Shown here: positions 35,440 to 45,385 of the stretch, piece after piece
How positions within the stretch are numbered: the stretch's first letter is position 1
Layout of the letters: every line of letters begins with the position of its first letter
Assembly: GCA_050331095.1 (NCBI GenBank)
Contig: JBHJHE010000005.1
Location: 1-64,000 of the forward strand
Length of the DNA: 64,000 nt
Reading direction: 5' to 3'
Origin: MED-G105 sp050331095
GTDB lineage: Bacteria > Pseudomonadota > Alphaproteobacteria > Caulobacterales > Parvularculaceae
The notes under the pieces: generated by a model
Database searches by the model: none
What the model was told of the DNA's origin: nothing
Seen by the model: the letters and a program-made list of their open reading frames with translations, nothing else
Program-made: the position numbers and the translations under genes

Positions 35440-35724
35440 ATGACGAACATGTCTGAAAAAGAAATTTCTGCGGGCGGCCCTTCCCACGCGCCCGTCGCCG
35501 CGCCGGACGGCGAGCGCGTCGCGATGTTCGTCATGAATGCGTGTGCGCCCGATACGCGGGTTCAAAAAATGGCGGTCCATCTCGCGCGGACCGGCCGCAA
35601 GGTCCGCATTTATTGCATCACGCGAGAGGGGCTGCCCGACAGGGAAGTCGTTGACGGGGTCGAGTATCGTCGGTTCGCGCTGGACTGGAAGCGGACCATT
35701 CTGAATTTCTTGACGAGGCGATAA
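35440..35724 (+). pseudogene. N-terminal fragment of a GT4-type glycosyltransferase
   Basis: The 94-aa product has the N-terminal Rossmann half of the glycosyltransferases in this cluster: ERVAMFVMNACAPDTRVQK, a charged AVHLARTGRKVRIYCITREG strand-helix unit, then DGVEYRRFALDWKRTIL, and stops. The pattern matches the corresponding part of the neighbouring enzymes (for example the one at 37054-38502). The rest of the enzyme is missing here, but a complementary fragment without this N-terminus lies on the opposite strand from 36979. It could be expressed as a short peptide but is unlikely to be active. Confidence 0.6.
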
Positions 35725-35917
35725 AGCGTGGCCGGCGCGCGCCCCGTCAAGTCTTCGCTGCAAACGCTCGCCTTGCGTCGGCGAACGACGCTGTTCGCGG
35801 CGTCGTCGCCTGTGGGCGGCCGTCTTGCGGTCCGGCCCGATGACCGGCGGATAAGCCCAGCCCCGCGCGTCGGAGTGCGAGAAAAGCGAGCGAAATCTTG
35901 GTTGGCTGGCCAACGCC

Positions 35918-36979
35918 TTATCCGTCTCGGTCAGAGCTGCCTGAATTCCGATACGCCTGCTCAAGTATCCGGAGCTGAGCCCGCCATGAATGCTCTTGAC
36001 GCATCCGATCAACATCAGACGTCGTCGGTCGGCTCTTTTCTCCTCGCATCAAAATGGCGTTCACCCGGTCGACGAAAGCCGCCACGTCGCCTGGCGGGAA
36101 GGTCTCGCCGAGGCGATAGGCGCTGATGAACTTGGAGATCTCGGTCAGGTTCGACGAAACGATCGGCAGCCCCGCGAACGCCATTTCAAAGAGCTTGTTC
36201 GGCAATGCGTACTCATAGGACAGCGTTACGGGGATGATCGGGATAACGCCGATGTCCGCCGAGGCGACGAAGTCGACCACCTCGTGGGGCGCAACCGCGG
36301 GCGGCAAATGAAACCGACCGTCCACCCCCAGTTCCACGGCCCGCGCCCGCAGCTTCTCCACCGTCGGATCATGGTGCGGACCGACCGCCGCGAAATGGCA
36401 GTCTGGCAAGCTGGCCAACGCCTCCACCACAACATCGATCCCCCGATTGAACACAACGGCCCCGGTGTAGACGAGGAGCGGCGTTCGCTCGCTCAGATCG
36501 CTCGCGGCCCGGAGGCCCGGTCGCGCGGGCGCGCCTGAGGGCCGGAGCTCCGCCGGCGCATTCCGCACCACAAGCGGTCGCTCGATTTCGTAAAGCTCGG
36601 CAAGATGATCGGCGATGGCGTCACTCACGGTGATGACCGTCTCCGCATTCTTGATCAGGCTACGCTCAAGGCGCGCGATAAAGCGCCGACGCAAGGGCGG
36701 CGGCGGCGGTTGGCGATGGGTTTCGAGTTCGTGGGAGTCGTAGATAATCCGGGCCGAGACATCCCGAGCGAGCGACGCCGCGGCCGGCAGCGTATTCAGG
36801 TCGTGGGCGTGGATCGTCGTGGGCGACCATTCGCGCACATCGCCGCGGATCGCATCTTCAAATGCGCGATATTTGAGAAACGGCTCAATTTTAGTAAGCA
36901 ATCTGGGAAAAAGCCGCGACGAAATTATTGAGATGCTTCGTGTGGCGGCGGTACGCAATACATTTTTGATGGCTGCCAT
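35918..36979 (-). CDS. GT4-type glycosyltransferase lacking its N-terminal half-domain
   Basis: Retaining GT-B glycosyltransferase, probably for surface polysaccharide. The 353-aa product begins around the second helix region (LFPRLLTKIEPFLKYRAFEDAI). It contains TTIHAHDLNTLPAA, IIYDSHELE, ITVSDAIADHL, the sugar-nucleotide domain LLVYTGAVVFNRGIDVVVEAL, and the GT4 motif YEYALPNKLFEMAFAGLPIV with its glutamates. About 90 N-terminal residues usual in the family are absent. An upstream GTG at 37001-37003 adds only eight residues. The missing part resembles the fragment at 35440-35724. Confidence 0.75.
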   Translation of the reverse strand: MAAIKNVLRTAATRSISIISSRLFPRLLTKIEPFLKYRAFEDAIRGDVREWSPTTIHAHDLNTLPAAASLARDVSARIIYDSHELETHRQPPPPPLRRRFIARLERSLIKNAETVITVSDAIADHLAELYEIERPLVVRNAPAELRPSGAPARPGLRAASDLSERTPLLVYTGAVVFNRGIDVVVEALASLPDCHFAAVGPHHDPTVEKLRARAVELGVDGRFHLPPAVAPHEVVDFVASADIGVIPIIPVTLSYEYALPNKLFEMAFAGLPIVSSNLTEISKFISAYRLGETFPPGDVAAFVDRVNAILMRGEKSRPTTSDVDRMRQEHSWRAQLRILEQAYRNSGSSDRDG

Positions 36980-37053
36980 GGAGTTTCGGCAAAAAAAAGT
37001 CACGCTTTGTCATTCAGCTAATGCAAATAAAAACACATCTTACACGTGCGTCG

Positions 37054-38502
37054 TCAAGCTCGGCCTTGGGAAAGCTTCGCGCGTAAACGCCGGATCAAAC
37101 CGCGCGGCCCCTCTTTGCGGACGATTGCCGTTCGCGCATCAATCCAGTTCTTTACCGCGGCGTCCGCCGCAGCGTTGATTTCTGATCGAATAAAGTATGC
37201 GCTCGATTCTGCGGCGGCTCGCGCCAATCGCACGTCTGCCGCGACGGTGGCGCGATCACGCTTTTCGATAGCAATAACCTGGTCTTCGCGGGCCAGACGA
37301 GGTCGATCGCCAGCTGCGAGCCGCTGGTAGCTTTCCACAATTATACGGCTCTGGCGTTCCCAAGAATACTCCGCTTTTAGCTCGGTTGTGATATTCGCTC
37401 GCAAAGAGTCTTTTCGTTCGTACGCTCGTCGCACGGCGTCAGCGCAAGCTCGCGCATCGCCCGCGACGTAAATCTCGCCGATATCGTTTTCCTGAATAAA
37501 CGCCTTCATTGCGGCCACATCACTAGAAATGATCGGCAATCCCGCGTGCATATATTCGAAAAGCTTGTTTGGCAAAGCGACCTCGCCATTTGGATAGTGA
37601 ACCAAGCCGTGAATCCCGAGGTCCGCCGTCCGCAAAAAAGATGTTACTTCGTCAGAAGGGACATAAGGGTGAAGGTGGAAACGACCGGCCGCTGGTCCTG
37701 CGTCCGCCTTTTTTTTAAGGTCCTTGGCGAAGGCGTTTTGGCTGACGAAGGCAAGGTGGTATCCGTCTAGATGCGTCAGGGCGTCTACTATCGTGTCGCA
37801 ACCGCGAAGTTCGTTGGCGACGCCAACGAAGTCGATCAACGGCGCGTCGTTGGGCACGTTGACGGCGTTTCGGATATCTCGCCGTGAAAGCGGTTCATGA
37901 TCGACAGTCGGCGCGTTCAAAACGACCTCCGGCACTTTCTCAAGGTGGTAGCGCGAGGCGACCGTTTCCGCTAACGCGCGACTGACGGTTAAAAGCTCAT
38001 CAGCTTCGTGAAGATACCGTCGCTCGTAGCGCAAAGCCGCCGCGCGGTAGTCGTTATCGGCCCCCGTCTCCAAACCGGCGACGTACTCATGCAGGTCGTG
38101 AACCCATGGTAGAGTCCGGCCACCGGCGGCTGCTTCCTCCTGAATCATGGAGCCGAGCTTCAACCCGAACATGTCATGTGAATGAAGGATATCGATCCCT
38201 TCGAGGTCAATCGCATCCAGCATCGCCCGGCCGTTTCCTTCTAAAAGAAGATCAAGAGATCGTCGTCCATTAAGATCTGGCCATAGCCCAATCTGTGCGA
38301 GTCTTTTTGAAAAATTAGGAACGCGAATAACTTTTACGCCTTCGATGCAGACTGTCTCTACGGCAGTCACTGAGTTAACGCCCACGATCGTTGCGTCGAA
38401 CCCGGCGTTCATCGCTGATTTCGCAGTTTTAATGACGCGGCTGTCGCCTTCGACTCGATTGAGCACCAGCGAGACAACATGCGGGGCGGCTTTATCAGCC
38501 AT
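37054..38502 (-). CDS. GT4-type glycosyltransferase
   Basis: Complete GT-B enzyme of 482 aa. N-terminal domain: HVVSLVLNRVEGDSRVIKTAKSA, ILHSHDMFGLKLGSMI, PWVHDLHEYVAGLE. C-terminal domain: FVGVANELRGCDTIVDAL and the donor-site block NGEVALPNKLFEYMHAGLPIISSD. A helical tail of about 70 residues with many alanines and charged residues follows. It is strongly similar in wording and layout to the enzyme at 60502-62136, so the two are paralogues at either side of the cluster. The gene is noticeably AT-richer than region 1. Sugar specificity cannot be read from sequence. Confidence 0.85.
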   Translation of the reverse strand: MADKAAPHVVSLVLNRVEGDSRVIKTAKSAMNAGFDATIVGVNSVTAVETVCIEGVKVIRVPNFSKRLAQIGLWPDLNGRRSLDLLLEGNGRAMLDAIDLEGIDILHSHDMFGLKLGSMIQEEAAAGGRTLPWVHDLHEYVAGLETGADNDYRAAALRYERRYLHEADELLTVSRALAETVASRYHLEKVPEVVLNAPTVDHEPLSRRDIRNAVNVPNDAPLIDFVGVANELRGCDTIVDALTHLDGYHLAFVSQNAFAKDLKKKADAGPAAGRFHLHPYVPSDEVTSFLRTADLGIHGLVHYPNGEVALPNKLFEYMHAGLPIISSDVAAMKAFIQENDIGEIYVAGDARACADAVRRAYERKDSLRANITTELKAEYSWERQSRIIVESYQRLAAGDRPRLAREDQVIAIEKRDRATVAADVRLARAAAESSAYFIRSEINAAADAAVKNWIDARTAIVRKEGPRGLIRRLRAKLSQGRA

Positions 38503-38643
38503 TGGACTGGTTCTCCGAAATCCGATTCGCGATTGATTTGTGTGATATGTGGCCGTCCGACGCAGATCAAGCGCGCCTTGCGCCTTCGAGGAGCGCTAGG
38601 TAACTGGAGCGGCTACCGGACGGTGGATTAGGAGGACGGACGC

Positions 38644-41289
38644 GTGACACGGCGAGGCATGATGATCGTCTTGAACGATATCGTTCACGACAGTCGCGTC
38701 ATTAAGATGGCCGTTGCCATGCGGAAGATTTTTGATGAGGTCGTTCTCGTCGGTATGGCGAAGGAGGCGAAACCCAAGCCGGCTGGATTGAAATTCTTTG
38801 TCGAAGGTGTGGAGTGCCGACTTTTTCCGAACCATATCAAACGAGTGCCTCGTTTTGGGGGAGAGGCGGAGGAAATCTATCTTGATCGACGACAAAGTGT
38901 CGGTCTGGACGCGCTCGCAAAAGATATTGCCGAATTCGCCGATGAATTTCAGCCAGATTGCGTGCATACGCATGACATGTACGCAATCTTAATAGGACGT
39001 GTACTGCAAAGTAGGGCGGCCTTGGCTGGTCGGGCTATGTTCTGGATCCACGATGTTCACGAATTCGTCTCCGGTTGCTCGCACATTCCGTTGCACCGAC
39101 AGCAATTCGCCCTGAAGCTTGAGCGCGAGCATCTCGAACGTGCAGACAGGGTACTGACGGTGACAGACGCGCTTGCTGATAAATTACACGTTTTGTATCC
39201 GGCGCTATCGCCTGTCAGCGTGATCCACAACACGCCCGAGCGTTATCCGTCCGAATTTAGCGCCGTACGCACGGTGCGCGACGTTGCGGAAATTCCGTCT
39301 GGCGCGCCGCTCGCCGTTTATGCGGGACAAGTAAAAGAGAAGCGGGGCGTTGACAGGCTTCCGGGGGTGCTGGTTCGGATCCCCGAGCTGCATCTTGCAA
39401 TCGTTACGAACAATCAGGGCGCGTACATTGATTGGCTAGCTGAGCAATTTCGGGCGCATAGCGTTGATAAGCGTGTTCGTATTATTCCCTATGTTTCACA
39501 TCATCAGGTGTCGCGCTATTTGACTGGCGCTGATGTCGGGTTCATCCCGATTGAGAACTACGGCAACGCCGCTGTGTCGTTGCCAAACAAATTGTTTGAA
39601 TACGTTGTGGCTGGCCTGCCGGTCGTCGCACACGAACTCGATGCCTTGAAAGTTTTTTTTGAGCAGTACCCAGTCGGTAAAGTCGTTGATTTCGACGACG
39701 CCGATGCTGCTGCGCGAGCGACGCGAGAGCTGTTAGACGCAACTTTCGATCGTCTGGGGTTCTTGGCGGCGCGAGACGGCATACTAAGGGAATATGTTTG
39801 GGAGGGGCAGGAACGGCGGCTTCTTCAAGTTTATCTCGACGCTATCGGAGCTTCTCGTGTGTTGCCGATTGACGCCGCGGCAGGCGCGCCTCCAGTTAGC
39901 GGAGATCTCAGGGTTCTTCATGGTCTAACCGAAGCTGCGGGGCAGCCGGCAATCCTTGCTCGAGCGCTTGACGCGTTGCCCGGCGTCGCAGCGAAAAGTC
40001 TACAGATCCGTATGCCTCGTTACGGGCGCTTTTCTGACTTTATTCACCCAGTTAGCTCGACCATGTCGACGCCTCCGATGGCGCAAACGCTTCGCGCCGC
40101 CGCGACAAGCAAGGCCAACGTCGTTCATCTCCACGCTCGCTCATTCTTCCTTGATCCAAAAGAGGGGGCGTTTCCAACCGGTGCTGATCTTCTGCTTCTG
40201 AAGGCGGCGGGCAAGGTCGTGATTGTCCATTTTCGCGGTAGTGAGGCTCGGTTGCAGTCGAAATTCAAAGCTGCATCGCCATTTCATTACGTGGACGATG
40301 ATGAGGAAGGCACGAACGCGAAACACTCGGAGGTCGCGAAAGAGAGGTTTATTAGGATAGCGAAGGCTGTCGCCGACGCTGTCGTAGTAGTCGATCCTGA
40401 GATTCAAACGTATATTCCTGATGCAGAAATTATAGAACGAGCAATTGATTTAAATGAATGGTCGGTGGCGCCGCCGGTCAAAAACTCGCGACCGCTTGTT
40501 GTTCATGCGCCTTCAAGACGCGGAGTAAAAGGCACGGCGTCAATCCTGGAGGCCGTTGAGGGGCTAAAGGCCGCCGGGGTCTCGTTCGACTTCGAGTTAG
40601 TGGAAGGCTTCTCACATTCTGAAGCGCGGAAAGTCTATGAGCGCGCCGACATTGTTATCGATCAGCTGCGGATCGGCTGGTACGGCGTGCTTGCGGTCGA
40701 AGCGATGGCGCTTGGGAAACCGGTGATTTCTTTTATTCGCGACGATCTTGTTCATCATTTAGGAAATGAACTTCCACTCGCGATCGCTAATCCTGATACA
40801 ATCGAAACAGTGCTCAAAGATCTACTGGGCGACGAAGGCGCTCGGGATCGCCTTGGCGCCGCTGGCCGGAAATGGTGCGAGGCGCATCACGCGGCGCCGG
40901 TGGTCGCAGAAAAACTTGTATCGCTTTACCGAACGCGTGTGGCGACGCCTCGCGCGATTGACATGAATTTGGCCTTGGACGTCATCACCGAGCAGGCGTT
41001 TCTAGAGTACGCCAACAGGAAAAAGCTGAAGGGCGTTGCGCAGAAATGCGCCGCCCTAGAGGCGGAAATCAAAGTGCTCAAGCGGCGTTTGGGCGCCGGA
41101 GCGCCTCTTGCTCAGATAGGTTTGACGCAAGGTCGTCGATCCCAACGGCAAACCAGCATTACCGCAGGGGATCGAATGCGACTTATCCGGAAGATCTCCC
41201 GTGAACACGGCGTGGGCGCCGCAGCAGAGTTTGTGCTGAAGCGGATTGTCGGAGACAAGTCGCCGCCGCCCGTACGGAGCGACAGTTAG
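38644..41289 (+). CDS. Tandem two-domain glycosyltransferase
   Basis: The 881-aa protein contains two GT-B units. The first (about 1-405) has MIVLNDIVHDSRVIKMA, CVHTHDMYAI, WIHDVHEFVSG and SLPNKLFEYVVAGLPVVAHE. The second (about 415-780) has VVHLHARSFF, HAPSRRGVKGTASILEAVEGL and GWYGVLAVEAMALGKPVISF, the GT4 donor-site pattern. A coiled-coil-like segment (about 800-835) and a basic tail close it. GTG38644 has GGAGG 8 nt upstream. It is divergent from the gene at 37054-38502 across 141 nt. Two active sites suggest it adds two linkages of a repeat unit; that is inference. Confidence 0.82.
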   Translation: MTRRGMMIVLNDIVHDSRVIKMAVAMRKIFDEVVLVGMAKEAKPKPAGLKFFVEGVECRLFPNHIKRVPRFGGEAEEIYLDRRQSVGLDALAKDIAEFADEFQPDCVHTHDMYAILIGRVLQSRAALAGRAMFWIHDVHEFVSGCSHIPLHRQQFALKLEREHLERADRVLTVTDALADKLHVLYPALSPVSVIHNTPERYPSEFSAVRTVRDVAEIPSGAPLAVYAGQVKEKRGVDRLPGVLVRIPELHLAIVTNNQGAYIDWLAEQFRAHSVDKRVRIIPYVSHHQVSRYLTGADVGFIPIENYGNAAVSLPNKLFEYVVAGLPVVAHELDALKVFFEQYPVGKVVDFDDADAAARATRELLDATFDRLGFLAARDGILREYVWEGQERRLLQVYLDAIGASRVLPIDAAAGAPPVSGDLRVLHGLTEAAGQPAILARALDALPGVAAKSLQIRMPRYGRFSDFIHPVSSTMSTPPMAQTLRAAATSKANVVHLHARSFFLDPKEGAFPTGADLLLLKAAGKVVIVHFRGSEARLQSKFKAASPFHYVDDDEEGTNAKHSEVAKERFIRIAKAVADAVVVVDPEIQTYIPDAEIIERAIDLNEWSVAPPVKNSRPLVVHAPSRRGVKGTASILEAVEGLKAAGVSFDFELVEGFSHSEARKVYERADIVIDQLRIGWYGVLAVEAMALGKPVISFIRDDLVHHLGNELPLAIANPDTIETVLKDLLGDEGARDRLGAAGRKWCEAHHAAPVVAEKLVSLYRTRVATPRAIDMNLALDVITEQAFLEYANRKKLKGVAQKCAALEAEIKVLKRRLGAGAPLAQIGLTQGRRSQRQTSITAGDRMRLIRKISREHGVGAAAEFVLKRIVGDKSPPPVRSDS

Positions 41290-41563
41290 TAGGTGATCAA
41301 TGCGCAAGCAATTGACTTCGGCGGGCGCGTGATTCGTACCGATCTCGATAAGCTTCTGGAAAATTTGTTGCAGATTATCCGTTTCGTTCAATACGCATCA
41401 GGCTTCATTGATTGATGTAGGGTAGCGAGCGTATTTAGGCGCTCGAGCTGAGGTCCCGGATCCGTTGTCCTCCACATGTTTAGGCCCAGCGCCGACTCCC
41501 CGTCCACTGTGTCGCCGACCACCGGGATGGTGCGAGCGCGAAGCATAAGGCTAAACCGGGTTT

Positions 41564-44500
41564 CTACCGCTCCCGCCACGGGGCCCGGCCCATGATCCAT
41601 AAGTTCGCATGGGTGAGAACGTCCGTGTCGCTACCGGTTGCAAGACTTTTCTCCAACGTCCGCTGGAACAGCAGCGGGTGGGCGCCGTCGGAGACGAAAA
41701 CGCGCTGTTCGACGCATCGATCGACGTCAGCCGAAGTCGCGCTTCCCGCCTCGGCGAAGGGAAATCCGCCGATGCTGGTAAGGCGCTGGGCAAGGTCGCA
41801 GGCGACGGGGTCGACGTTGGGCGCGCTTTCGCAGGCGCGGCGGACATTATGGTGAAAGGCGCCGCCATGGACGCTCGTTCCTGCGGGCTCGCCATAGCTC
41901 TCGGCGAAATCCGCCCGGTCCGCCTCCATCCGCCGCGCGATCTTGTCGAACGCCGGCCCCAGGGCGGCGCGCGCGATCCCCGGCAACGCGGCCACGTCCG
42001 GGCAATTCAGCTTGTTGACGGTGAGAGCGTCGCGCACTGTCATGCGTCCGGCGTCGTCGAGCGCGCCGACATAGTCCGACATCTTCCTCATGAACCGGGC
42101 GGCCGTCTCGGCGAGGCACGCCTTCGTTTCCGGGCCGTAATCGATCGAGTCCGGTCCGTCGCAGGTCGCGGCGTAGTATCGTCCGACAGGTTCGGTGTGC
42201 ATGCTCATCGTGTGGCCTGGCGAGACCGCGGCCATGAATAGCTCGTAGCTTTCGGCGTTCCTCGCTTCCCATGAAGTATAGTGTTTCAAGACGTGATAGG
42301 AGCTCGCAAAGCCTTCGCGCCGCTCCAGATACGACATGCAAATAGATCCGGGCACGTCGCGCGGGTGCACGTCGTGTCGCATGTTGATCCGCTTTTCGTC
42401 GCTGGCCGGGGCGCCAAGCGCGTCTTCAACGGGGCGGACCGAGTATCCGCGCCGGGCGAGTTCACTTAGCATCCGGGAATAGTCGGGCATCAGATCCTCG
42501 CACATGGGGACAAGCCGCGACGCGCGCGTCTCCGCGTCCGCCGATGCGAACGCCGACGACGACGCTGTCTCTTCGATCAATCGATTAAATCGCGCCCGCT
42601 CGTTTTCATTCCGTATATAGATCGTGATGGGGAGAAGCGGGCACGACCCGCCGGCGCGCACCACGAGCCGAGTGACGCGACCGATGCCGCTGACAACCGC
42701 GCCTTCAAGCTCTTCGAGCGCCATTTTGAGATTTTCGTCCGTAGCCGTCTCGATGCGCCCGGCGCCGGTCTGTCGGATCAGCGCCTCCTGGTTCGGGCAT
42801 TTTGCAAGCAGAGGAGAAAGCGTCTCGCCAATGGCGAGCTTGTTGGTCTTGAAGACGTAAACATTCAGAACGGGTCGTTCGGGATCAGCCGTTGCGATAA
42901 CGCCGCGACGCTCTTCGTGCGTCATGTTAATGGCGCTCCGCTTGGGAAACAAATCGATCAATCGGGCTTCTTGTTGCGCGCGCGCCGTCCTATTCGCTCT
43001 ATGAAGCGCGACGAACCCGTCCGTAAACGTTTCCACAAAGTAGTCGAGGCCGAAATGGTTGTGGTGGTTATCGTGATCCCACGTCAGAAAGTCAGCGTCA
43101 GGCTCTGAGAGCCGGTCAGCGTAGGGCGTGATGAGGCAGGTTTTTTCCCGTATTTCGCACAGGTTGCTTACGTTCTGTGCGAACCCGAGGATCGACGGGC
43201 CGTCCGTTGTCGTCCGACCACGAATTTCGTCCTGGCGGATGGGCGCGTGTCGGTAGGCGAAGGGAACGACCTTCGTGTCCGGAAAAGTCTTCTCGGCGTA
43301 ATCGACGATGTCAAAAGCCAGATGATAGGCGTCGCGGACGAGAGAGGGCGCATCGCTTATTGGCGTGCGAAACGCGCGCTCGAGGGCGACCGCGGCGTCC
43401 GGATCGACAGCGGCGATGTGCTTGCGGTGCGCCGGCGTTTTCCGTCTCCAGCTCAGTTCGCCGTTGTCGTCGTAAAACAGGGTGTCGTACTTCGGATAGG
43501 CCGGATCGACGCCGGAAAGCATGCGCGCGATCTCCGGATGCGCTTCGAACATCGTGATCGGATGAAATTCGAGAAACAGGTAGTCGAGAGGCGCATCGCC
43601 GACGTATTTTTGCGCGCGCGATAGGGAGGCGGCGAGATTGCCGGCCCCCATTCCGATCGACAGCGCTTCAACGCAACGCCCCAGCGCCAGGCCTAGCTCC
43701 GCCTCAAGCCGGATGGTCGCTTTGTCGGACAACTCGTGCATGATGGTCGTGACGTTCGAACCGCCCGCGACGCCGATCCTCAGGCATTCCGTCTTCCGTT
43801 CAAAATCTCTGTCCTTGTCGAAGAATCCTTTCACGTTCGCGAACGTGTAACCGTCCCATTCGCGGGGGTCTCCGCCGCGGCCCATGAAGGTGTATCGCTG
43901 ATGGGGGAAGCCGGAGCCGATGAGTTCGAGCGTGCGTCGGCGATTGTAGAGCGGTGGGAACTGCTCCTTGCGCGGCGGAACAATGGCGTCGTTCGGCGCG
44001 GCGACGAAGCGCGGACCCAGATTTATGCGAAGGTCGGAACCTTCCGAGCCGAGGAACCAACGTCCGAAATCCGAGTATCGACGATCGGACTTTTTGTCCG
44101 TGGGTTCGAAGTAAACCGAGAAAGCGGCGTCCGCCTCGGACACTGGAAACGAGAATCCGCCGTCACGGGTCGCGCTGGTCGCGCGTTTTTCGCCCGTCTG
44201 CGTCTCGAGAACGATGCGGCCCTCGCGTCGAGAGCCTTCCATCCGGCCTCTGATCATTCTGGCGAACGGGGCCGTCGTCTCGAACGCGAGTTCAGAGAGC
44301 GAAAAGCGCGCGCCATCTGCCGCTTCCGGAATCTGAAGGAAGAGATGCAGAACTGAAGCGCCATCGGCGAACGCTTTTTTCAACGCTTCGGGCGCATCCG
44401 CCTTGAAAGCTCCGCAGTGTTCTTCGATCAGAATTGTCGTGGATGTGGGCGCGCCGAGAAGCGGGGCGAACGCCTGCGGGGTCAGGTTCGGCAGATTTCT

Positions 44501-45340
44501 TTCATCCGTATAGGCGTCTTCCGGCGTTGCGCCGTGACTGAAAACGTGAACGTCGCCATTGTGAAGAAGCGCGCCCACGCGGAACGCTGGCGGAACGTCG
44601 GCGTCACAATTGAACGCGACGCGGAGAGTCTCAACGTCTGGTGCGCGAAACCGACGACCGCCCCAGGCGATCAGCGCCGATCGTTCAAGCGCGGCGATCC
44701 GGGCGGTTTCAACGCCGACGGCGCTTGTTTTCACGGGATCGAGAAGCGCTCCGTAAACCTCGATCGTGCCGCCGCGATGGTAGGGGTCAAGGGCGCCGAA
44801 CCAGCCGAGCGCGGTGTGCGGCCTCGACGCTCTGTCGGCTATCGTAACGCCGTCGCTAAGCAGCGGCGCCGCGGCCTCAGCGATGCGGGCCCCAACGATG
44901 GCGTAGCCTTCCGCATCAAGATGAACCTGATCCAGAAACCGCGCTTCAGCGAGGTCGTTCATCGGTCCGATGTAGACCGCGCCGGGATCGGCTTCAGCGA
45001 TCGTGGCTTCAAGCGCCTTAAGCAGAGGCGCGCGCTTTTCTTGAGGCAAGATCTGGTCGATCAGGCCCGGCTTCTCCGTGGCGTAAAATACGATCGCGGG
45101 TACATTGTTTTTTCTTGCTGCTGAAAGCGTGCGGACGAGCGCTTGTCTTTGTGGATTGTCTGCGTCGAGATTGGCGGTTGCGTACCTGGCCCGCGCTTTC
45201 AGCGCCAGGACGAGCGGCCGCTCTGCTGCGGGCCCGTGGCCGAGACGCTTGTTGAGATCGGAGAAGGCTCTCGCCGCCGCTTCCCTTGGCGCGGCGTTCA
45301 ACCACCGCCACTGAAAGAACTCCGAAAGCCCATAGGTCAA
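41564..45340 (-). CDS. SGNH tail + SGNH-like + deacetylase-like multidomain protein (downstream of an in-frame stop)
   Basis: Large 1258-aa product. Residues 1-165 complete an SGNH hydrolase (DQVHLDAEGYAIVGARIAEA carries its Asp-His) whose first half is the ORF at 45386-45901, in the same frame. Residues ~175-820 form a second module starting LGWFGALDPYHRGGTIEVYGALL, with GGSNVTT near 527 and DHDNHHNHFG near 755, SGNH-like. Residues ~930-1250 resemble a polysaccharide-deacetylase module (MRHDVHPRDVPGS near 993, then HTMSMHTEPVGR and SVHGGAFHHN). The second and third modules have paralogues at 56848 and 54842-56374. The TTG start is nominal; translation may depend on read-through of TAA45386. 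Confidence 0.65.
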   Translation of the reverse strand: MTYGLSEFFQWRWLNAAPREAAARAFSDLNKRLGHGPAAERPLVLALKARARYATANLDADNPQRQALVRTLSAARKNNVPAIVFYATEKPGLIDQILPQEKRAPLLKALEATIAEADPGAVYIGPMNDLAEARFLDQVHLDAEGYAIVGARIAEAAAPLLSDGVTIADRASRPHTALGWFGALDPYHRGGTIEVYGALLDPVKTSAVGVETARIAALERSALIAWGGRRFRAPDVETLRVAFNCDADVPPAFRVGALLHNGDVHVFSHGATPEDAYTDERNLPNLTPQAFAPLLGAPTSTTILIEEHCGAFKADAPEALKKAFADGASVLHLFLQIPEAADGARFSLSELAFETTAPFARMIRGRMEGSRREGRIVLETQTGEKRATSATRDGGFSFPVSEADAAFSVYFEPTDKKSDRRYSDFGRWFLGSEGSDLRINLGPRFVAAPNDAIVPPRKEQFPPLYNRRRTLELIGSGFPHQRYTFMGRGGDPREWDGYTFANVKGFFDKDRDFERKTECLRIGVAGGSNVTTIMHELSDKATIRLEAELGLALGRCVEALSIGMGAGNLAASLSRAQKYVGDAPLDYLFLEFHPITMFEAHPEIARMLSGVDPAYPKYDTLFYDDNGELSWRRKTPAHRKHIAAVDPDAAVALERAFRTPISDAPSLVRDAYHLAFDIVDYAEKTFPDTKVVPFAYRHAPIRQDEIRGRTTTDGPSILGFAQNVSNLCEIREKTCLITPYADRLSEPDADFLTWDHDNHHNHFGLDYFVETFTDGFVALHRANRTARAQQEARLIDLFPKRSAINMTHEERRGVIATADPERPVLNVYVFKTNKLAIGETLSPLLAKCPNQEALIRQTGAGRIETATDENLKMALEELEGAVVSGIGRVTRLVVRAGGSCPLLPITIYIRNENERARFNRLIEETASSSAFASADAETRASRLVPMCEDLMPDYSRMLSELARRGYSVRPVEDALGAPASDEKRINMRHDVHPRDVPGSICMSYLERREGFASSYHVLKHYTSWEARNAESYELFMAAVSPGHTMSMHTEPVGRYYAATCDGPDSIDYGPETKACLAETAARFMRKMSDYVGALDDAGRMTVRDALTVNKLNCPDVAALPGIARAALGPAFDKIARRMEADRADFAESYGEPAGTSVHGGAFHHNVRRACESAPNVDPVACDLAQRLTSIGGFPFAEAGSATSADVDRCVEQRVFVSDGAHPLLFQRTLEKSLATGSDTDVLTHANLWIMGRAPWRER

Positions 45341-45385
45341 CCAGTTCCGCTCGAGGGTCGCAAGACCGCCGCCTGGCCGGAACGA

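Noticed and set aside
35728..36126. Open frame after the 94-aa glycosyltransferase fragment, in the same phase past its TAA
   Set aside because: Unlike the four read-through candidates, the sequence beyond this stop has no glycosyltransferase features, so it is not a disrupted continuation.
41388..41600. 70-codon minus-strand ORF and a 40-codon plus-strand ORF (41293-41415) between the tandem glycosyltransferase and the 1258-aa gene
   Set aside because: No recognisable domain, no clear ribosome binding site, and partial overlap with a well-supported gene. The interval looks non-coding.
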